Positions 1 to 11,581 are shown, counted from the stretch's first letter. The stretch is 64,000 nucleotides of DNA from Myxococcales bacterium (GCA_016717005.1 JADJUF010000001.1:186001-250000), one strand, 5' to 3'. Made by a program: numbers and translations. Notes: generated from the letters alone by a model not told the origin.

Positions 1-2166
1 TGGTCGCTCGACGTGTGCGCGCGCCGCGACGGCGTCGAGATCTGGCCGCACCGGGCGCTGCCGGTCGTCGTCACCGCCGCCGCCGCCGAGCGGCTGGCGC
101 GGGCCGTGGCCGACGAGCTCGCGGCGACCGCGCCGCAGCCGGTGTTCGAAGATCCGTGGCCGCTCCTGGCCGGCGAGGCCGCGCTGCCGATCGATCGGCC
201 GCCGCCCGCGCCGCTCGAGCTGCGCGACCTCGGCGACGCCAGCGCGCGCCGACGCCTGGCGCGGGCGCTCGATCTGGGCGCGGGCGCCCCGGCCGGCTGG
301 GTGCTGCCGCTGACTCGCGCCGCCGGGGCCTGGGTCACCGAGGCGTGGACGACGCGCCGCGACCACCTGTTCCTCATCCCCGGCGACGCCCCCGCCGGCC
401 TGCGCCTGCCGCTGGCCAGCCTGGCCCCGGGCGCGCCGGCGCCGACGCCGCCCGCGCTCGACCCGCTCGATCCGCGCGCGCTGCCGACCGAGGACGGCGA
501 CGACGACGCCAGCGCCGCCCGCACGCAGCTGCGCCTCGACGCCTCCGATCACGGCCGCGCGCGCCTGGGCGCGGTGCCACCGCCGCCGCCGCCCGCGGGG
601 CCCGACGGGGTCCGGACCGCGCTGGTGGTCGAGGCCCGGGCCGGCGCGCTGTGGGTGTTCCTGCCGCCGGTCGCGCGCTTTGACGACTGGCTGGCGCTGG
701 TGGCCGCGGTCGATCGGGCGCGGGTCGCGGTCGACGCCGCGGTCCGGCTCGAGGGCTACCCGCCGCCCAGCGATCCGGGCCTGGCCCGCTTCGCCGTCAC
801 GCCGGACCCCGGCGTGCTCGAGGTCAACCTGCCGCCCGCCGCCGGCGGCCGCGCCCACGCCGAGCTGCTGCAGGCGACGTTCGACGCCGCGCTGGCGTCG
901 GGCCTCACCGCCGAGAAGTACCTGCTCGACGGTCGCCTGACCGGCTCTGGCGGCGGCCACCACGTCACGATCGGCGGCCCGACCCCGGCCACGTCGCCGT
1001 GGCTGGTGCGGCCCGATCTCCTCGCGTCGCTGGTCACGGCGTGCCAGCACCACCCGGCGCTGTCGTACCTGTTCACCGGCCTGTTCATCGGGCCGACCTC
1101 GCAGGCGCCCCGCGTCGACGAGTCCCGCCCGGACGTCCACGGCGATCTCGACCTGGCGCTGGCCCGGCTGGCGCGCGGGCCGACGCCGCCGTGGCTGTGC
1201 GACGCGCTCCTGCGCCACTACCTGTGCGACGTCGCCGGCTCGACCCACCGCGCCGAGCTGTCGATCGACAAGCTGTGCGATCCGGGCACGCCGTTCGGCC
1301 GCCAGGGCCTGGTCGAGCTGCGCGCGTTCGAGATGCCGCCGCACCCGCGCCTGGCCGCGGCCCAGGTGATCCTGGTGCGCGCGCTGGTCGCCGCGTTCGC
1401 GCGCGCGCCGTACCGCCGGCCGCTGGTGCGCTGGGGCGCCGCGCTCCACGACCGGTTCCTGTTGCCGTACTTCCTCGGCGCCGATCTCGAGCTGCTGCTG
1501 GCCGAGCTGGCCGAGCGCGGCGTCGCGCTGCCGAGCGCCGCCTACGCGCCGTTCGTCGAGCTGCGCTGTCCGCTGGCCGGACAGATCAGCGCGGGCGGCG
1601 TCACGCTCGAGGTCCGCAACGCGCTCGAGCCGTGGCCGGTGCTGGGTCAGGAGGTCACCGCCACCGGCACCGCGCGGTTCGTCGACAGCTCGTTCGAGCG
1701 CCTCGAGCTCCGCGCCCTGGGGCTCACGCCCGAGCGGCACGCGGTGACCGTCAACGGGGTCGAGGCGCCGCTGACCCCGGCCGCGCCCGGCGTCCACGTC
1801 GCCGGCGTGCGGTTCCGGGCCTGGTGTCCGCCGCACGCGCGCCTGCCGCACCTCGGCATCCACCACCCGCTCGCGATCGCGCTGATCGATCGCGCCGATC
1901 GGCGCGCGCTCGGCGCCGGCACCTACCACGTCTGGCACCCCGAGGGCCGCGGCTTCGAGGCGCCGCCGCTGACCCGGTTCGAGGCCACGGCCCGGCGCGC
2001 GCGCCGGTTCACGCGCGACGGCCTGCCGCCGACGCCGGCCCCGATCACGGCGCCGCCGCTCGATCGCGATCGCGCCGTCACGCTCGATCTGTGCGCGACC
2101 GAGCTCGACCGTCCGCTCGATCACGCCGGCGACTGGGCGGGCCCCTACGGCGAGGCCCCGCGGTGA
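1..2166 (+). CDS. DUF2126 (COG4196-type) protein, 5' end outside window
   Basis: The frame is open from base 1, so the gene starts upstream; 721 residues are visible. The DUF2126 core is clear: EVNLPPA, then GSGGGHHVTIGGPTP, FIGPTSQAPRVDE, HRAELSIDKL and ELRAFEMPPH. Known family members are long proteins with a transglutaminase-like N-terminal part, which would lie outside the window. They are typically encoded beside circularly permuted ATP-grasp and alpha-E genes, as here. The acidic ExN and GGGxH residues recall glutamate-cysteine-ligase-like folds, so an amide-bond-forming role is an inference. No signal peptide can be assessed. The stop overlaps the next start in GTGA, suggesting translational coupling. 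Confidence 0.85.
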   Translation, partial: WSLDVCARRDGVEIWPHRALPVVVTAAAAERLARAVADELAATAPQPVFEDPWPLLAGEAALPIDRPPPAPLELRDLGDASARRRLARALDLGAGAPAGWVLPLTRAAGAWVTEAWTTRRDHLFLIPGDAPAGLRLPLASLAPGAPAPTPPALDPLDPRALPTEDGDDDASAARTQLRLDASDHGRARLGAVPPPPPPAGPDGVRTALVVEARAGALWVFLPPVARFDDWLALVAAVDRARVAVDAAVRLEGYPPPSDPGLARFAVTPDPGVLEVNLPPAAGGRAHAELLQATFDAALASGLTAEKYLLDGRLTGSGGGHHVTIGGPTPATSPWLVRPDLLASLVTACQHHPALSYLFTGLFIGPTSQAPRVDESRPDVHGDLDLALARLARGPTPPWLCDALLRHYLCDVAGSTHRAELSIDKLCDPGTPFGRQGLVELRAFEMPPHPRLAAAQVILVRALVAAFARAPYRRPLVRWGAALHDRFLLPYFLGADLELLLAELAERGVALPSAAYAPFVELRCPLAGQISAGGVTLEVRNALEPWPVLGQEVTATGTARFVDSSFERLELRALGLTPERHAVTVNGVEAPLTPAAPGVHVAGVRFRAWCPPHARLPHLGIHHPLAIALIDRADRRALGAGTYHVWHPEGRGFEAPPLTRFEATARRARRFTRDGLPPTPAPITAPPLDRDRAVTLDLCATELDRPLDHAGDWAGPYGEAPR

Positions 2167-3868
2167 CCCCGCGCATCGACGCGGCGCTGGCCGCGCTCGA
2201 CCAGGCCATCGCCGACGCCGGCGTCGTGGCGTGGATCGGCGCCGAGCCGACCTACACCCGGCGCGCATCGGCCGACGCGGCCTGGCTGCACAGCGCCGAC
2301 GGCGACACGCCCGGCCACGATGACAAGCGCCGGGCCGCGGCGGCGATCGCGGTGGCGCTGGCGACCGGCAGCGGCGGCCGGGCCGTGCGCGCGCGCGGCC
2401 GGCAGTTCCCCGACGAGCCGACCCCGCGGTTCTGCTTCGCGGTCGAGGCCGTCGCGATCACGGCGGCGGCCGCGCCCACCGCCGACGCGATCGCCGCGCT
2501 GCTGGCCGCGCCCGCCGCCGACCCGCCGCGCGCCGACGCCCTGACCGTGACGCCCGATCCCGGCGTGGTCGAGCTCAACACCGCGCCGTGCGCGACGCTG
2601 CGCGCGTTCGCGGCCCAGGTCGTCGCGATCGATCGCGCCGCCACCGCCGCCGGGCTGGCGCCGCTGCGGTACCGCTTCAACGGCGACGAGGTCGACTCGG
2701 GCGGCGCCGGCCAGCTCACGATCGGCGGCCCGACCCCGCTCGACAGCCCGTTCGTGCGCCACCCGGCGCTCCTGCCGCGCCTGCTCCGCTACCTCCACAA
2801 CCACCCGGCGCTGTCGTACTGGTTCCTCGGCGAGTGCGCCGGCTCGGCGTCGCAGGCGCCGCGCCCCGACGAGGGCGTGCGCGAGCGCGCCGACGAGCTG
2901 CCGCTGGCGTGCGCCGAGCTCGAGCACCTCGCGGCCCAGGGTCCGGTCGCGCCGGCGCTGCTGTGGCAGACCCTGGCGCCGATCCTGGTCGACGCGTCCG
3001 GCAACGCCCACCGCGCCGAGCTGAACGTCGAGAAGCTGTGGGACGAGCGCGCCGGCGCCCGCGGGTGCCTCGGCCTGGTCGAGTGGCGCGCGTTCCGCAT
3101 GGCGCCGACCGCCGACGCGCTGATCGCCGCCGCCGCGCTGGTCCGCGCCATCACCGCCCGCTGCGCGATCGCGCCCTACGACGCCCCGTGGCGCGACTGG
3201 GGCACGGCCCTGCACCAGCGCTGGGCGTTGCCGAGCGAGCTCGCGGCCGATCTCGACGAGGTGCTGGCCGATCTCGCCAGCCACGGCCTCGCGCTCGACG
3301 CGCTGGCGCCCGAGCTCGCCAGCTTTCGCCCGCCGCCGATCGCCGCGGTCGCGGTCCACGCCGAGCTGCAGATCGAGGTCCGCCGCGCGCTCGAGTTCTG
3401 GCCGCTCTACGGCGACGTGGCCTCGCAGGAGCGGGCCGGCGCGCGCACCGTCGATCCGTCGACCGAGCGGCTCGAGCTGACGATCACGACCGCGCCCGCG
3501 GCGCCGCCGCCCCGGGTGGTGGTGGCCGGCCGCGGCGTGGTGCTGCCCGCGATCGCGCCCGGCGCCTACCGGGTCGGCGTGCGCCGGCGCCAGTTCGTGC
3601 CGGCCCCCGGCTTCCTGCCGACGGTGCCCGCCGACGAGCCGCTCCGGGTCCAGGTCGGCGACGACGCCGCCGCGATCGAGCTCGCGATCCACGCCTGGCG
3701 TCCCGGCGGCGGCCCCTACCCGGGCCTGCCGACCGGCCCCGCGGACGCCGCCGCGCGCCGCGCCGAGCGCGTGGTCGTCACCCGCCACGCCGCCCCGCTG
3801 GCCTGGCCCCGGCGCGTCGTGACCGCCGCTGACACCGTCGACGTCCGCGCCTGGCGCGAGGAGGGACC

Positions 3869-3872
<4 letters not shown>
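2163..3872 (+). CDS. second, divergent DUF2126-like protein
   Basis: This is a 569-residue paralogue of the preceding protein, started by GTG within the GTGA overlap. It keeps the same order of blocks: GVVELNTAP, LTIGGPTPLDSPF, SASQAPRPDE, HRAELNVEKL and LVEWRAFRM. The stretch that reads GSGGGHH in the first copy reads DSGGAGQ here, so a conserved His of the family is gone. It is shorter than full DUF2126 proteins and shows no transglutaminase part. A non-catalytic partner or a ligase with changed chemistry are both possible. The stop overlaps the ATP-grasp start, again GTGA. Confidence 0.8.
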
Positions 3873-5335
<1,463 letters not shown>

Positions 5336-5372
5336 TCGCGCGCGCCGCCCGGCCGCCGCGGGGAGGTGTCCG

Positions 5373-6332
5373 ATGATCTCGCGCGTCGCCGATCACGCGT
5401 TCTGGTTGGGCCGCTACGTCGAGCGCACCGAGTCGACCGCGCGCCTGCTGGCCACCACCCACTCGCTCGCGCTCGACGGCGAGCTCGAGCCGGCCGCGTG
5501 CTGGCGCCCGGTCGTGGTCGTCGCCGGCGAGGAGCCCCACTACGCGACCCGGGCCGCGGGCGAGCCGTCGGCCTGGGGCGACGGCGATCGGATCGAGACG
5601 TTCCTGGCGATCGATCCCGAGGTGCCCGCGTCGATCGTGCAGTCGATCGCGGCCGCCCGGGACAACGCGCGCTCGATCCGCGAGGTGGTCTCGCTCGAGG
5701 CCTGGGAGTGCCTCAACGAGCTGTACCTGTGGAGCACCAGCGACGGCGCCCGGCGCGAGTTCACCGAGCGCCGGTTCGCGTTCTACCGGCGGGTGCGCGA
5801 CGCGACCCAGCTGGCCCTGGGCCTGATGCGCTCGACGATGCTCCACGACGAGCCGCTCGACTTCATCTGGCTGGGCGTGATGCTCGAGCGGGTCAGCCAG
5901 ACCGCGCGCATCCTCGACGTGCAGCACCACGCGTACACGTCAACGCCGAGCCGCCACGAGGTGATCGCGACGTCGCTGTGGCTGTCGCTCTTGCGCTCGC
6001 TGTCGGGCTACGAGCCGTTCATGAAGCAGTCCCGCGGCAAGGTCGACGCCGAGGCCGTCGCCCGGTTCCTGATCCGCGAGGCCCGGTTCCCCCGCGCGAT
6101 CGCGTTCTGCGTCCACGCCGCCTACCAGCGCCTGGCGGCGATCCGCCCGCCCGAGGCCGACGACCTGCCGGGCGGCGCCACGCTGACGCGCCTGCGCGCG
6201 CTCGACGAGCTGATCGCCCGAGGCCACGGCGCGCTGCGCGGCGCCGCGGTCCACGAGCTGCTCACGCTGGTCGTCGATGAGACCCACGCGATCTGCGACT
6301 CGCTGGGCAAGGAGCTCCTGGGCAATGCGTAG
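5373..6332 (+). CDS. alpha-E domain protein (DUF403)
   Basis: The 319-residue protein opens with MISRVADHAFWLGRYVERTE, the hallmark of the alpha-E family, and carries the conserved late block ISRYEPF-like LSGYEPFMKQ. It is all-helical, with no signal peptide. Alpha-E proteins nearly always occur with circularly permuted ATP-grasp proteins and are thought to work with them in a peptide-bond-forming system; the biochemical role is unproven. The ATG follows GGGAGGTGTCCG, a good ribosome binding site. Its last codons overlap the start of the hydrolase gene by 8 bp. Confidence 0.92.
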   Translation: MISRVADHAFWLGRYVERTESTARLLATTHSLALDGELEPAACWRPVVVVAGEEPHYATRAAGEPSAWGDGDRIETFLAIDPEVPASIVQSIAAARDNARSIREVVSLEAWECLNELYLWSTSDGARREFTERRFAFYRRVRDATQLALGLMRSTMLHDEPLDFIWLGVMLERVSQTARILDVQHHAYTSTPSRHEVIATSLWLSLLRSLSGYEPFMKQSRGKVDAEAVARFLIREARFPRAIAFCVHAAYQRLAAIRPPEADDLPGGATLTRLRALDELIARGHGALRGAAVHELLTLVVDETHAICDSLGKELLGNA

Positions 6333-8313
6333 CGCCGTCCCCCTCGCCCTCGCCCTCGGGCTGGTCACGGCCGGCTGCCGCGACAAGCTCGGCCCGCCCC
6401 AGGCCGCCGCCCCGGCGCCGACCCTGGCCGCGCCCGCGGCCGCCCCGCCACCGACGCCGCCCGCGCCGCCGAGCACGGCTGACGTCGACGAGCGCGCCGC
6501 GTTCCTCCGCGCTCACTACCGCAAGTTCGAGTACCGCGTCCCGATGCGCGACGGCGTCCACCTGTTCACGGCGGTCTACGTCCCCGCCGACGCCAGCCCC
6601 GGCAAGCGCTACCCGTTCCTGCTGCACCGCACGCCCTACACGGTCGCGCCGTACGGCAGCGATCGCTACCCCAAGGGCCTGGGCCCGGTCGCCGCGGTCG
6701 AGCGCGCCGGCTACATCTTCGTCGAGCAGGACGTGCGCGGCAAGGGCATGTCCGAGGGCGCCTTCGTCGACATGCGCCCGCACCTCGCCAGCAAGCGCGG
6801 CGCCGAGGTCGACGAGTCGTCCGACGCCTACGACACGATCGCGTGGCTGCTCGCGCACGTGCCCGACCACAACGGCCGCGCCGGCATCTGGGGCATCTCG
6901 TACCCGGGCTTCTACGCCGCGGCCGCCGCCATCGACGCCCACCCCGCGCTGGTCGCGGTGTCGCCCGAGGCGCCGTGCCTCGACTGGTGGCAGGGCGACG
7001 ACATGCACCGCCACGGCGCGTTCGCGCTGCAGGAGGCGTTCACGTTCTTCTCGCGGTTCGGCCGGCCGCACCCGGCGCCGAGCGCGGCCGAGGGCGAGGC
7101 GCTGTGGCCCAGCTATCCGTGGGGCACGCCCGACGCCTACGCGTACTTCTTGAAGCTCGGCCCGCTGGCCGGCCTCGACGCGGCCACGTTCGGCGGCGAC
7201 GTCGCGATCTGGCGCGACTTCGTGGCCCACCCCGACTACGACGAGTTCTGGCGCGCGCGCAACCACGCGCAATACCTCACGGGCGTGCGCCCGGCGGTGC
7301 TCACCGTCGGCGGGTTCTACGACGCCGAGAACGCGTACGGCGCGATCAACACCTTCCGCGCGATCGAGGCTGGCCGGCCCCGCGGCGCGACCCACGTGCT
7401 GATGGGTCCGTGGCGTCACCACGGCTGGGACCGCGGGCCGTCGGCCACGCTCGGCGACGCCGAGTTCGGCTTCGACACCTCGACGATCTACCCCGACACG
7501 TTCCTGGGCTTCTTCGAGCACCACCTCAAGGGCGCGGCCGCGCCGGGCCTCGCCAAGGCCACGGTGTTCGAGAGCGGCGCCAACCGGTGGCGCCGGTTCG
7601 CGGCGTGGCCGCCGCCGGGCGCGGTCGCGCGCACGCTGTACCTGCAGCCGGCCGGCGGCCTGGCCTGGGCCGCCCCGACCGCCCCGGGCACGTTCGACGA
7701 GTTCGTGTCCGATCCCGCGCGCCCGGTGCCGTACACCCGCGACCTCGGCACCGCGTGGATGCCGCCCGGCTTCATGGCCGAGGATCAGCGCCCGTTCGCG
7801 CGCCGCCCGGACGTGCTGGTCTACCAGACCGAGCCGCTGGCCGCCGACGTCACGCTGGCCGGCCCGCTCACCGCGCAGCTGCAGGTGGCGACGACCGGCA
7901 CCGACGCCGACTGGATCGTCAAGCTCATCGACGTCGCCCCCGACGTGCTGCCCGGCCACAGCCCCGAGGATCCGGGCGCGCGCGGCGGCCAGCAGACCCT
8001 GGTGCGCGCCGAGCCGATGCGCGGGCGCTACCGCGACGACCCGGCCGCGCCGACGGCGTTCGTGCCCGACCAGGTGACGCCGGTCGCGATCCCGATCACC
8101 GACGTGTGCCACACGTTCGGCCGCGGCCACCGCGTGATGATCCAGATCCAGTCGACCTGGTTCCCGTTCATCGATCGCAACCCGCAGACGTTCGTGCCCA
8201 ACGTCTTCGCGGCCACCGCCGCCGACTACGTCAAGGCCACGCACCGGGTCTACACTGGCAGCGATCACCCGACCGCGCTGACGGTGACCGTGCTCCCCGC
8301 CGCCGACGAGTGA
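6325..8313 (+). CDS. CocE/NonD-family hydrolase, predicted lipoprotein
   Basis: The protein has 662 residues. It starts with MRSAVPLALALGLVTAGC, a lipoprotein signal peptide with a VTAGC lipobox, which decides the ATG at 6325 over earlier in-frame starts. A Pro/Ala linker follows, then an alpha/beta-hydrolase with the nucleophile block GIWGISYPGF and the GPWRHHGWDRG block. The C-terminal part is a jelly-roll typical of X-Pro dipeptidyl peptidase/alpha-amino-acid ester hydrolases (CocE family). The likely role is cleavage or transfer of an acyl or peptide group outside the cytoplasm. Overlap with the alpha-E gene suggests it acts on the product of the cluster; that is inference. Confidence 0.87.
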   Translation: MRSAVPLALALGLVTAGCRDKLGPPQAAAPAPTLAAPAAAPPPTPPAPPSTADVDERAAFLRAHYRKFEYRVPMRDGVHLFTAVYVPADASPGKRYPFLLHRTPYTVAPYGSDRYPKGLGPVAAVERAGYIFVEQDVRGKGMSEGAFVDMRPHLASKRGAEVDESSDAYDTIAWLLAHVPDHNGRAGIWGISYPGFYAAAAAIDAHPALVAVSPEAPCLDWWQGDDMHRHGAFALQEAFTFFSRFGRPHPAPSAAEGEALWPSYPWGTPDAYAYFLKLGPLAGLDAATFGGDVAIWRDFVAHPDYDEFWRARNHAQYLTGVRPAVLTVGGFYDAENAYGAINTFRAIEAGRPRGATHVLMGPWRHHGWDRGPSATLGDAEFGFDTSTIYPDTFLGFFEHHLKGAAAPGLAKATVFESGANRWRRFAAWPPPGAVARTLYLQPAGGLAWAAPTAPGTFDEFVSDPARPVPYTRDLGTAWMPPGFMAEDQRPFARRPDVLVYQTEPLAADVTLAGPLTAQLQVATTGTDADWIVKLIDVAPDVLPGHSPEDPGARGGQQTLVRAEPMRGRYRDDPAAPTAFVPDQVTPVAIPITDVCHTFGRGHRVMIQIQSTWFPFIDRNPQTFVPNVFAATAADYVKATHRVYTGSDHPTALTVTVLPAADE

Positions 8314-8356
8314 CGCCGCGCCGATCCCGCCGATCGGGGGCGGCGGCGCCATGAGG

Positions 8357-8362
8357 TAGAGT
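8357..8362 (+). promoter_or_regulatory. -10 hexamer TAGAGT, leaderless start
   Basis: TAGAGT sits six bases before the GTG at 8369, and no Shine-Dalgarno is present. This spacing would put the transcript start at the start codon. Confidence 0.55.
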
Positions 8363-8368
8363 CGGCCC

Positions 8369-10159
8369 GTGCCGAACCTGCTCGCCATGTCGTTCGAGGG
8401 CGAGCTGAGCCCGTCGTTCGATCTGCGGTGCCTGGCGCCGGGCCGCGCGCTGCCCGACGGCTGGGGGCTGGGCTACTACCCCGGCGGCGAGCCGTCGGCG
8501 GTCGTGCTCAAGGAGGCCGCCCCGCCCCAGGGCTCGATCCGCAGCCAGCTGGCCAAGGCCTGGGAGCACCTCGAGGCGTCGCTCCTGGTCATGCACATCC
8601 GCGCCGCCACCTGGGGCGCGATCACCGACGCCAACACCCAGCCGTTTTGCCGCAGCTGGGGCCGCCGCGACTGGATGATCTGTCACTCGGGCAGCCTGAC
8701 CCGGCGCCCGCCCGACGATCGCGGCCTGTTCGAGCCGGTCGGCTCGACCGACACCGAGCAGCTGTTCTGCAACCTGCTGGGGCGGTTCGCCGAGCGCGGC
8801 TGGAAGAGCCTGGCCGACGCCGACCTCGCGCAGGTGCGCGCCTGGCTCGACCTCTTCGACGACGACGGCGGCCTGACGATCACCCTCACCGACGGCCGCG
8901 ATCTGGTGGCGTACGCCGACCGCGACGTCGAGGGCACGCTGTTCCTGGGCACGATCGCGCCGCCGTACGACCGCGCGGTGTTCGGCGACGACGACGTCGT
9001 GCTCGACCTCGGCGCGCGCGGCACCAAGAGCCGCAAGGGCGTGATCGTCTCGTCGACGCCGCTGGCGGCGATCCCGGCCGAGGGCGACGACGCCGGCGAG
9101 TCGGCCGCGATCACCTGGACCCAGGTCCCGGCCGGCTCGCTCCTGGTGATCCGCCAGGGCGCGGTGGTCGCGCAGCACGATCCGCCCGCGGCCGGCGCCA
9201 CGCCGCGGGCGTCGCTGGTGGCCCCGTCGATCGTGAGCCGGACCGCGCAGGGCCGCGCCACCGAGGTCCGGCCGCGGCTGTTCGACGTCCGCCACCGCAC
9301 GACCTACCGCTACGCCAAGCCGATCGAGCGCTCGATCCACCTGCTGCGGCTGGCGCCCCGCGCCGATCGCCTGCAGCACGTGCTCGAGCACGCCCTGACC
9401 GTGTCGGTGCCCGGCCAGTCGATCGACTTCGACGACGTCTTCGACAACCGGGTCCGGCGCCTGCTGCTCGACACGCCCTGGACCGAGATGGTCATCGAGG
9501 CCCGGTCGCGGGTGCGCGTCATCGACGTCGCGCCGCTGGCGTTCCGGACGCTGCGGGCCCGCTCGACGATCCCGCTGGTGTGGATGCCGTGGCAGCGCCA
9601 GATCATGGCGCCGTACCTGCTCCCGCCCGAGCTGCCCGAGAGCCAGCTCCACGAGCTCACCGAGTACGCGATGAGCTTCGTCAAGCGCAACGACTTCGAC
9701 CTGCTCGACACGCTGCTCGACATCAACGCGACGATCTTCAAGGAGTACACGTACCGCTCGAACTCGACGACGGTCTTCACGACCGCGTTCGAGGTCTACG
9801 CCAACCGCCGCGGCGTGTGCCAGGACTTCACCAACCTGTTCATCTGCCTCGCGCGCCTGATGGGCGTGCCGGCCCGGTACGTGTGCGGCTACGTCTACTG
9901 CGGCCCGCGCGCGGCCTCGGACGCGGCCCGGGCCAACGCGGTCCAGAGCGAGGCGTCGCACGCGTGGGTGCAGCTGTACCTGCCCGAGGTCGGCTGGAAG
10001 GGCTTCGATCCCACCAACGGCATCCTGACCCAGACCGACCACGTCCGGGTCGCGGTCGGCCGCAACTACATCGACGCCACGCCGACGTCGGGCACGATCT
10101 ACGTCGGCGGCGGGCCCGAGACCCTCGAGGTCGACGTCCGCGTCGACGACGTCGAGTAG
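8369..10159 (+). CDS. class II glutamine-amidotransferase-like / transglutaminase fusion
   Basis: The protein has 596 residues. The first ~270 resemble class II glutamine amidotransferases (MxxLLAMS opening, HIRAATWG, NTQPF, SDTEQLF-like STDTEQLF). The residue after the initiator is Pro instead of the catalytic Cys, and the HNG motif reads HSG, so glutaminase activity looks lost. Residues ~305-596 form a transglutaminase-like N-domain plus core, with Cys in RRGVCQDFTN (~483), His in SHAWVQLY (~530) and Asp in FDPTNG all present. The GTG start is preceded by TAGAGT six bases upstream and lacks a Shine-Dalgarno. It probably belongs functionally to the upstream ligase cluster. Confidence 0.87.
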   Translation: MPNLLAMSFEGELSPSFDLRCLAPGRALPDGWGLGYYPGGEPSAVVLKEAAPPQGSIRSQLAKAWEHLEASLLVMHIRAATWGAITDANTQPFCRSWGRRDWMICHSGSLTRRPPDDRGLFEPVGSTDTEQLFCNLLGRFAERGWKSLADADLAQVRAWLDLFDDDGGLTITLTDGRDLVAYADRDVEGTLFLGTIAPPYDRAVFGDDDVVLDLGARGTKSRKGVIVSSTPLAAIPAEGDDAGESAAITWTQVPAGSLLVIRQGAVVAQHDPPAAGATPRASLVAPSIVSRTAQGRATEVRPRLFDVRHRTTYRYAKPIERSIHLLRLAPRADRLQHVLEHALTVSVPGQSIDFDDVFDNRVRRLLLDTPWTEMVIEARSRVRVIDVAPLAFRTLRARSTIPLVWMPWQRQIMAPYLLPPELPESQLHELTEYAMSFVKRNDFDLLDTLLDINATIFKEYTYRSNSTTVFTTAFEVYANRRGVCQDFTNLFICLARLMGVPARYVCGYVYCGPRAASDAARANAVQSEASHAWVQLYLPEVGWKGFDPTNGILTQTDHVRVAVGRNYIDATPTSGTIYVGGGPETLEVDVRVDDVE

Positions 10160-10160
10160 C

Positions 10161-10820
10161 GTGCCGGCGCGCACCGTCCACTGCGGCGACGGGGTCGCGT
10201 TCCTCGCGACCGCGCTGCCGTCCGATCACGCGATCGTGACGTCGTTGCCCGACCACTCCGAGCTGCCGGATCTCGGCGTCGACGGCTGGCGGGCGTGGTT
10301 CATCGACACCGTCGCGGCGGCCTGCCGGGCGGTCGCCGACGACGCGGTCGCGATCTTCTTCCAGACCGACGTCAAGCACGACGGGCGCTGGCTCGACAAG
10401 GGCTACCTGGTCATGCGCGGGGCCGAGGCCGCGGGCAGCGCGGTGCTGTGGCACAAGGTCGTCTGCCGCGCGCCGGCCGGCACGATCACGTTCGGCCGCC
10501 CGGCCTACGCGCACCTGATCTGCGTGAGCCGGGCGCTGCGCCTGGCGCCGGGCCAGGCCTCGGCCGACGTGCTGCCCGCGCTCGGCGCGATGCCGTGGCC
10601 GCGGGCCATGGGCGCCGCCGCCTGCGCCGCGGTCGCGCAGTTCGTGCTCGCGCACACCGCCTGCCGCACCGTCGTCGATCCGTTCTGCGGCGTCGGCACG
10701 ATGCTGGCCGTCGCCAACGCCGCCGGCCTCGACGCGGTCGGGGTCGAGCGCTCGCCCCGACGGGCGGCCCGGGCCCGGGCGCTCGACGCCGCCGACCTCG
10801 CGCGGCCGCGCCGCCGCTGA
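10161..10820 (+). CDS. DNA-methyltransferase-like SAM-dependent protein
   Basis: This 219-residue protein begins one base after the previous stop (GTG). It shows a permuted amino-methyltransferase order: a motif IV-like TSLPDHSELP near residue 30, then motif I in VVDPFCGVGTMLAVANAAG near residue 175, followed by the acidic GVERS. The usual (D/N/S)PP(Y/F/W) is replaced by SLPD, so base methylation is uncertain. FGRPAYAHL is another block I associate with this uncharacterised bacterial family. Substrate unknown. It is probably co-transcribed with the fusion protein upstream. Confidence 0.75.
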   Translation: MPARTVHCGDGVAFLATALPSDHAIVTSLPDHSELPDLGVDGWRAWFIDTVAAACRAVADDAVAIFFQTDVKHDGRWLDKGYLVMRGAEAAGSAVLWHKVVCRAPAGTITFGRPAYAHLICVSRALRLAPGQASADVLPALGAMPWPRAMGAAACAAVAQFVLAHTACRTVVDPFCGVGTMLAVANAAGLDAVGVERSPRRAARARALDAADLARPRRR

Positions 10821-10822
10821 CG

Positions 10823-10828
10823 TACGCT
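10823..10828 (+). promoter_or_regulatory. -10 hexamer TACGCT, leaderless start
   Basis: TACGCT lies six bases before the ATG at 10835, with no Shine-Dalgarno. Confidence 0.5.
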
Positions 10829-10834
10829 CGGGGC

Positions 10835-11581
10835 ATGCCGACCCCCATCCCGCCCAGCTGGGACCTGCCCGCCGAGCTCCGCGAGCGTTTCGGGACCCGC
10901 GCCGGTCGCCAGCGGACGATGTTCGCCGACGGCCACCTGGTCATCGTGCTCCACGCCGTGCCCGATCCGGCCGAGCCCGACGTCCGCCACGGCCACCTGT
11001 TCTGGCGCCGCCCGGACGGCACCTGGCAGAGCAGCGGCTCGGCCGCGACCTCGATCGCGCTCCTGCGCGCGCACGTCGAGAGCTACGACGCCGCCGCCGA
11101 CGAGCTCGAGGCCCTGGTCGACCGCGCGACCTGCGCCGACGACTGGTTCGCGATCCTCGGCGCCGCGGCGCCGCTCATGCGCTCGGCCCGCAACATGAGC
11201 AAGGCGCTGCAGGCGGCGCGCGAGCTGGTCCCGGGCGATCGCGAGCTGATCGGCGTGCGCGATCAGGCCCAGGAGATCGAGCGCGCCGCCGAGCTGCTGC
11301 ACGCCCACGGCCGCGACGGCCTCGACTTCACGGTCGCGCGCAACTCCGAGGAGAGCGCCCGCAACTCGCAGCACGTCATCGACGCCGGCCACCGGCTCAA
11401 CCTGATCACCGCGATGTTCCTGCCGATCACCGCGCTCGGCTCGCTGCTCGGGATCAACCTGGTGCACGGCTTCGAGCGCTGGCACCAACCCTACACGTTC
11501 TGGGTGGTGGCCGCGCTGGCGTTCACCCTCGGGCTCGTGGTGCGCGGTTCGTTGCCGAAACCGCAGCGCCCGACCTCGTAG
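10835..11581 (+). CDS. CorA-like membrane protein
   Basis: The protein has 248 residues. A soluble, helix-rich N-terminal part is followed by two predicted membrane helices at the C-terminus (about residues 187-205 and 218-236). Between them is LGSLLGINLVHG, in the place where CorA Mg2+/Co2+ channels have the GMN filter; here it is GIN. RNSEESARNSQHVIDAGHRLN before the first helix also fits the long CorA stalk helix. It is short for CorA (usually over 300). Ion selectivity is therefore unclear. The start is supported by the hexamer six bases upstream. Confidence 0.7.
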   Translation: MPTPIPPSWDLPAELRERFGTRAGRQRTMFADGHLVIVLHAVPDPAEPDVRHGHLFWRRPDGTWQSSGSAATSIALLRAHVESYDAAADELEALVDRATCADDWFAILGAAAPLMRSARNMSKALQAARELVPGDRELIGVRDQAQEIERAAELLHAHGRDGLDFTVARNSEESARNSQHVIDAGHRLNLITAMFLPITALGSLLGINLVHGFERWHQPYTFWVVAALAFTLGLVVRGSLPKPQRPTS

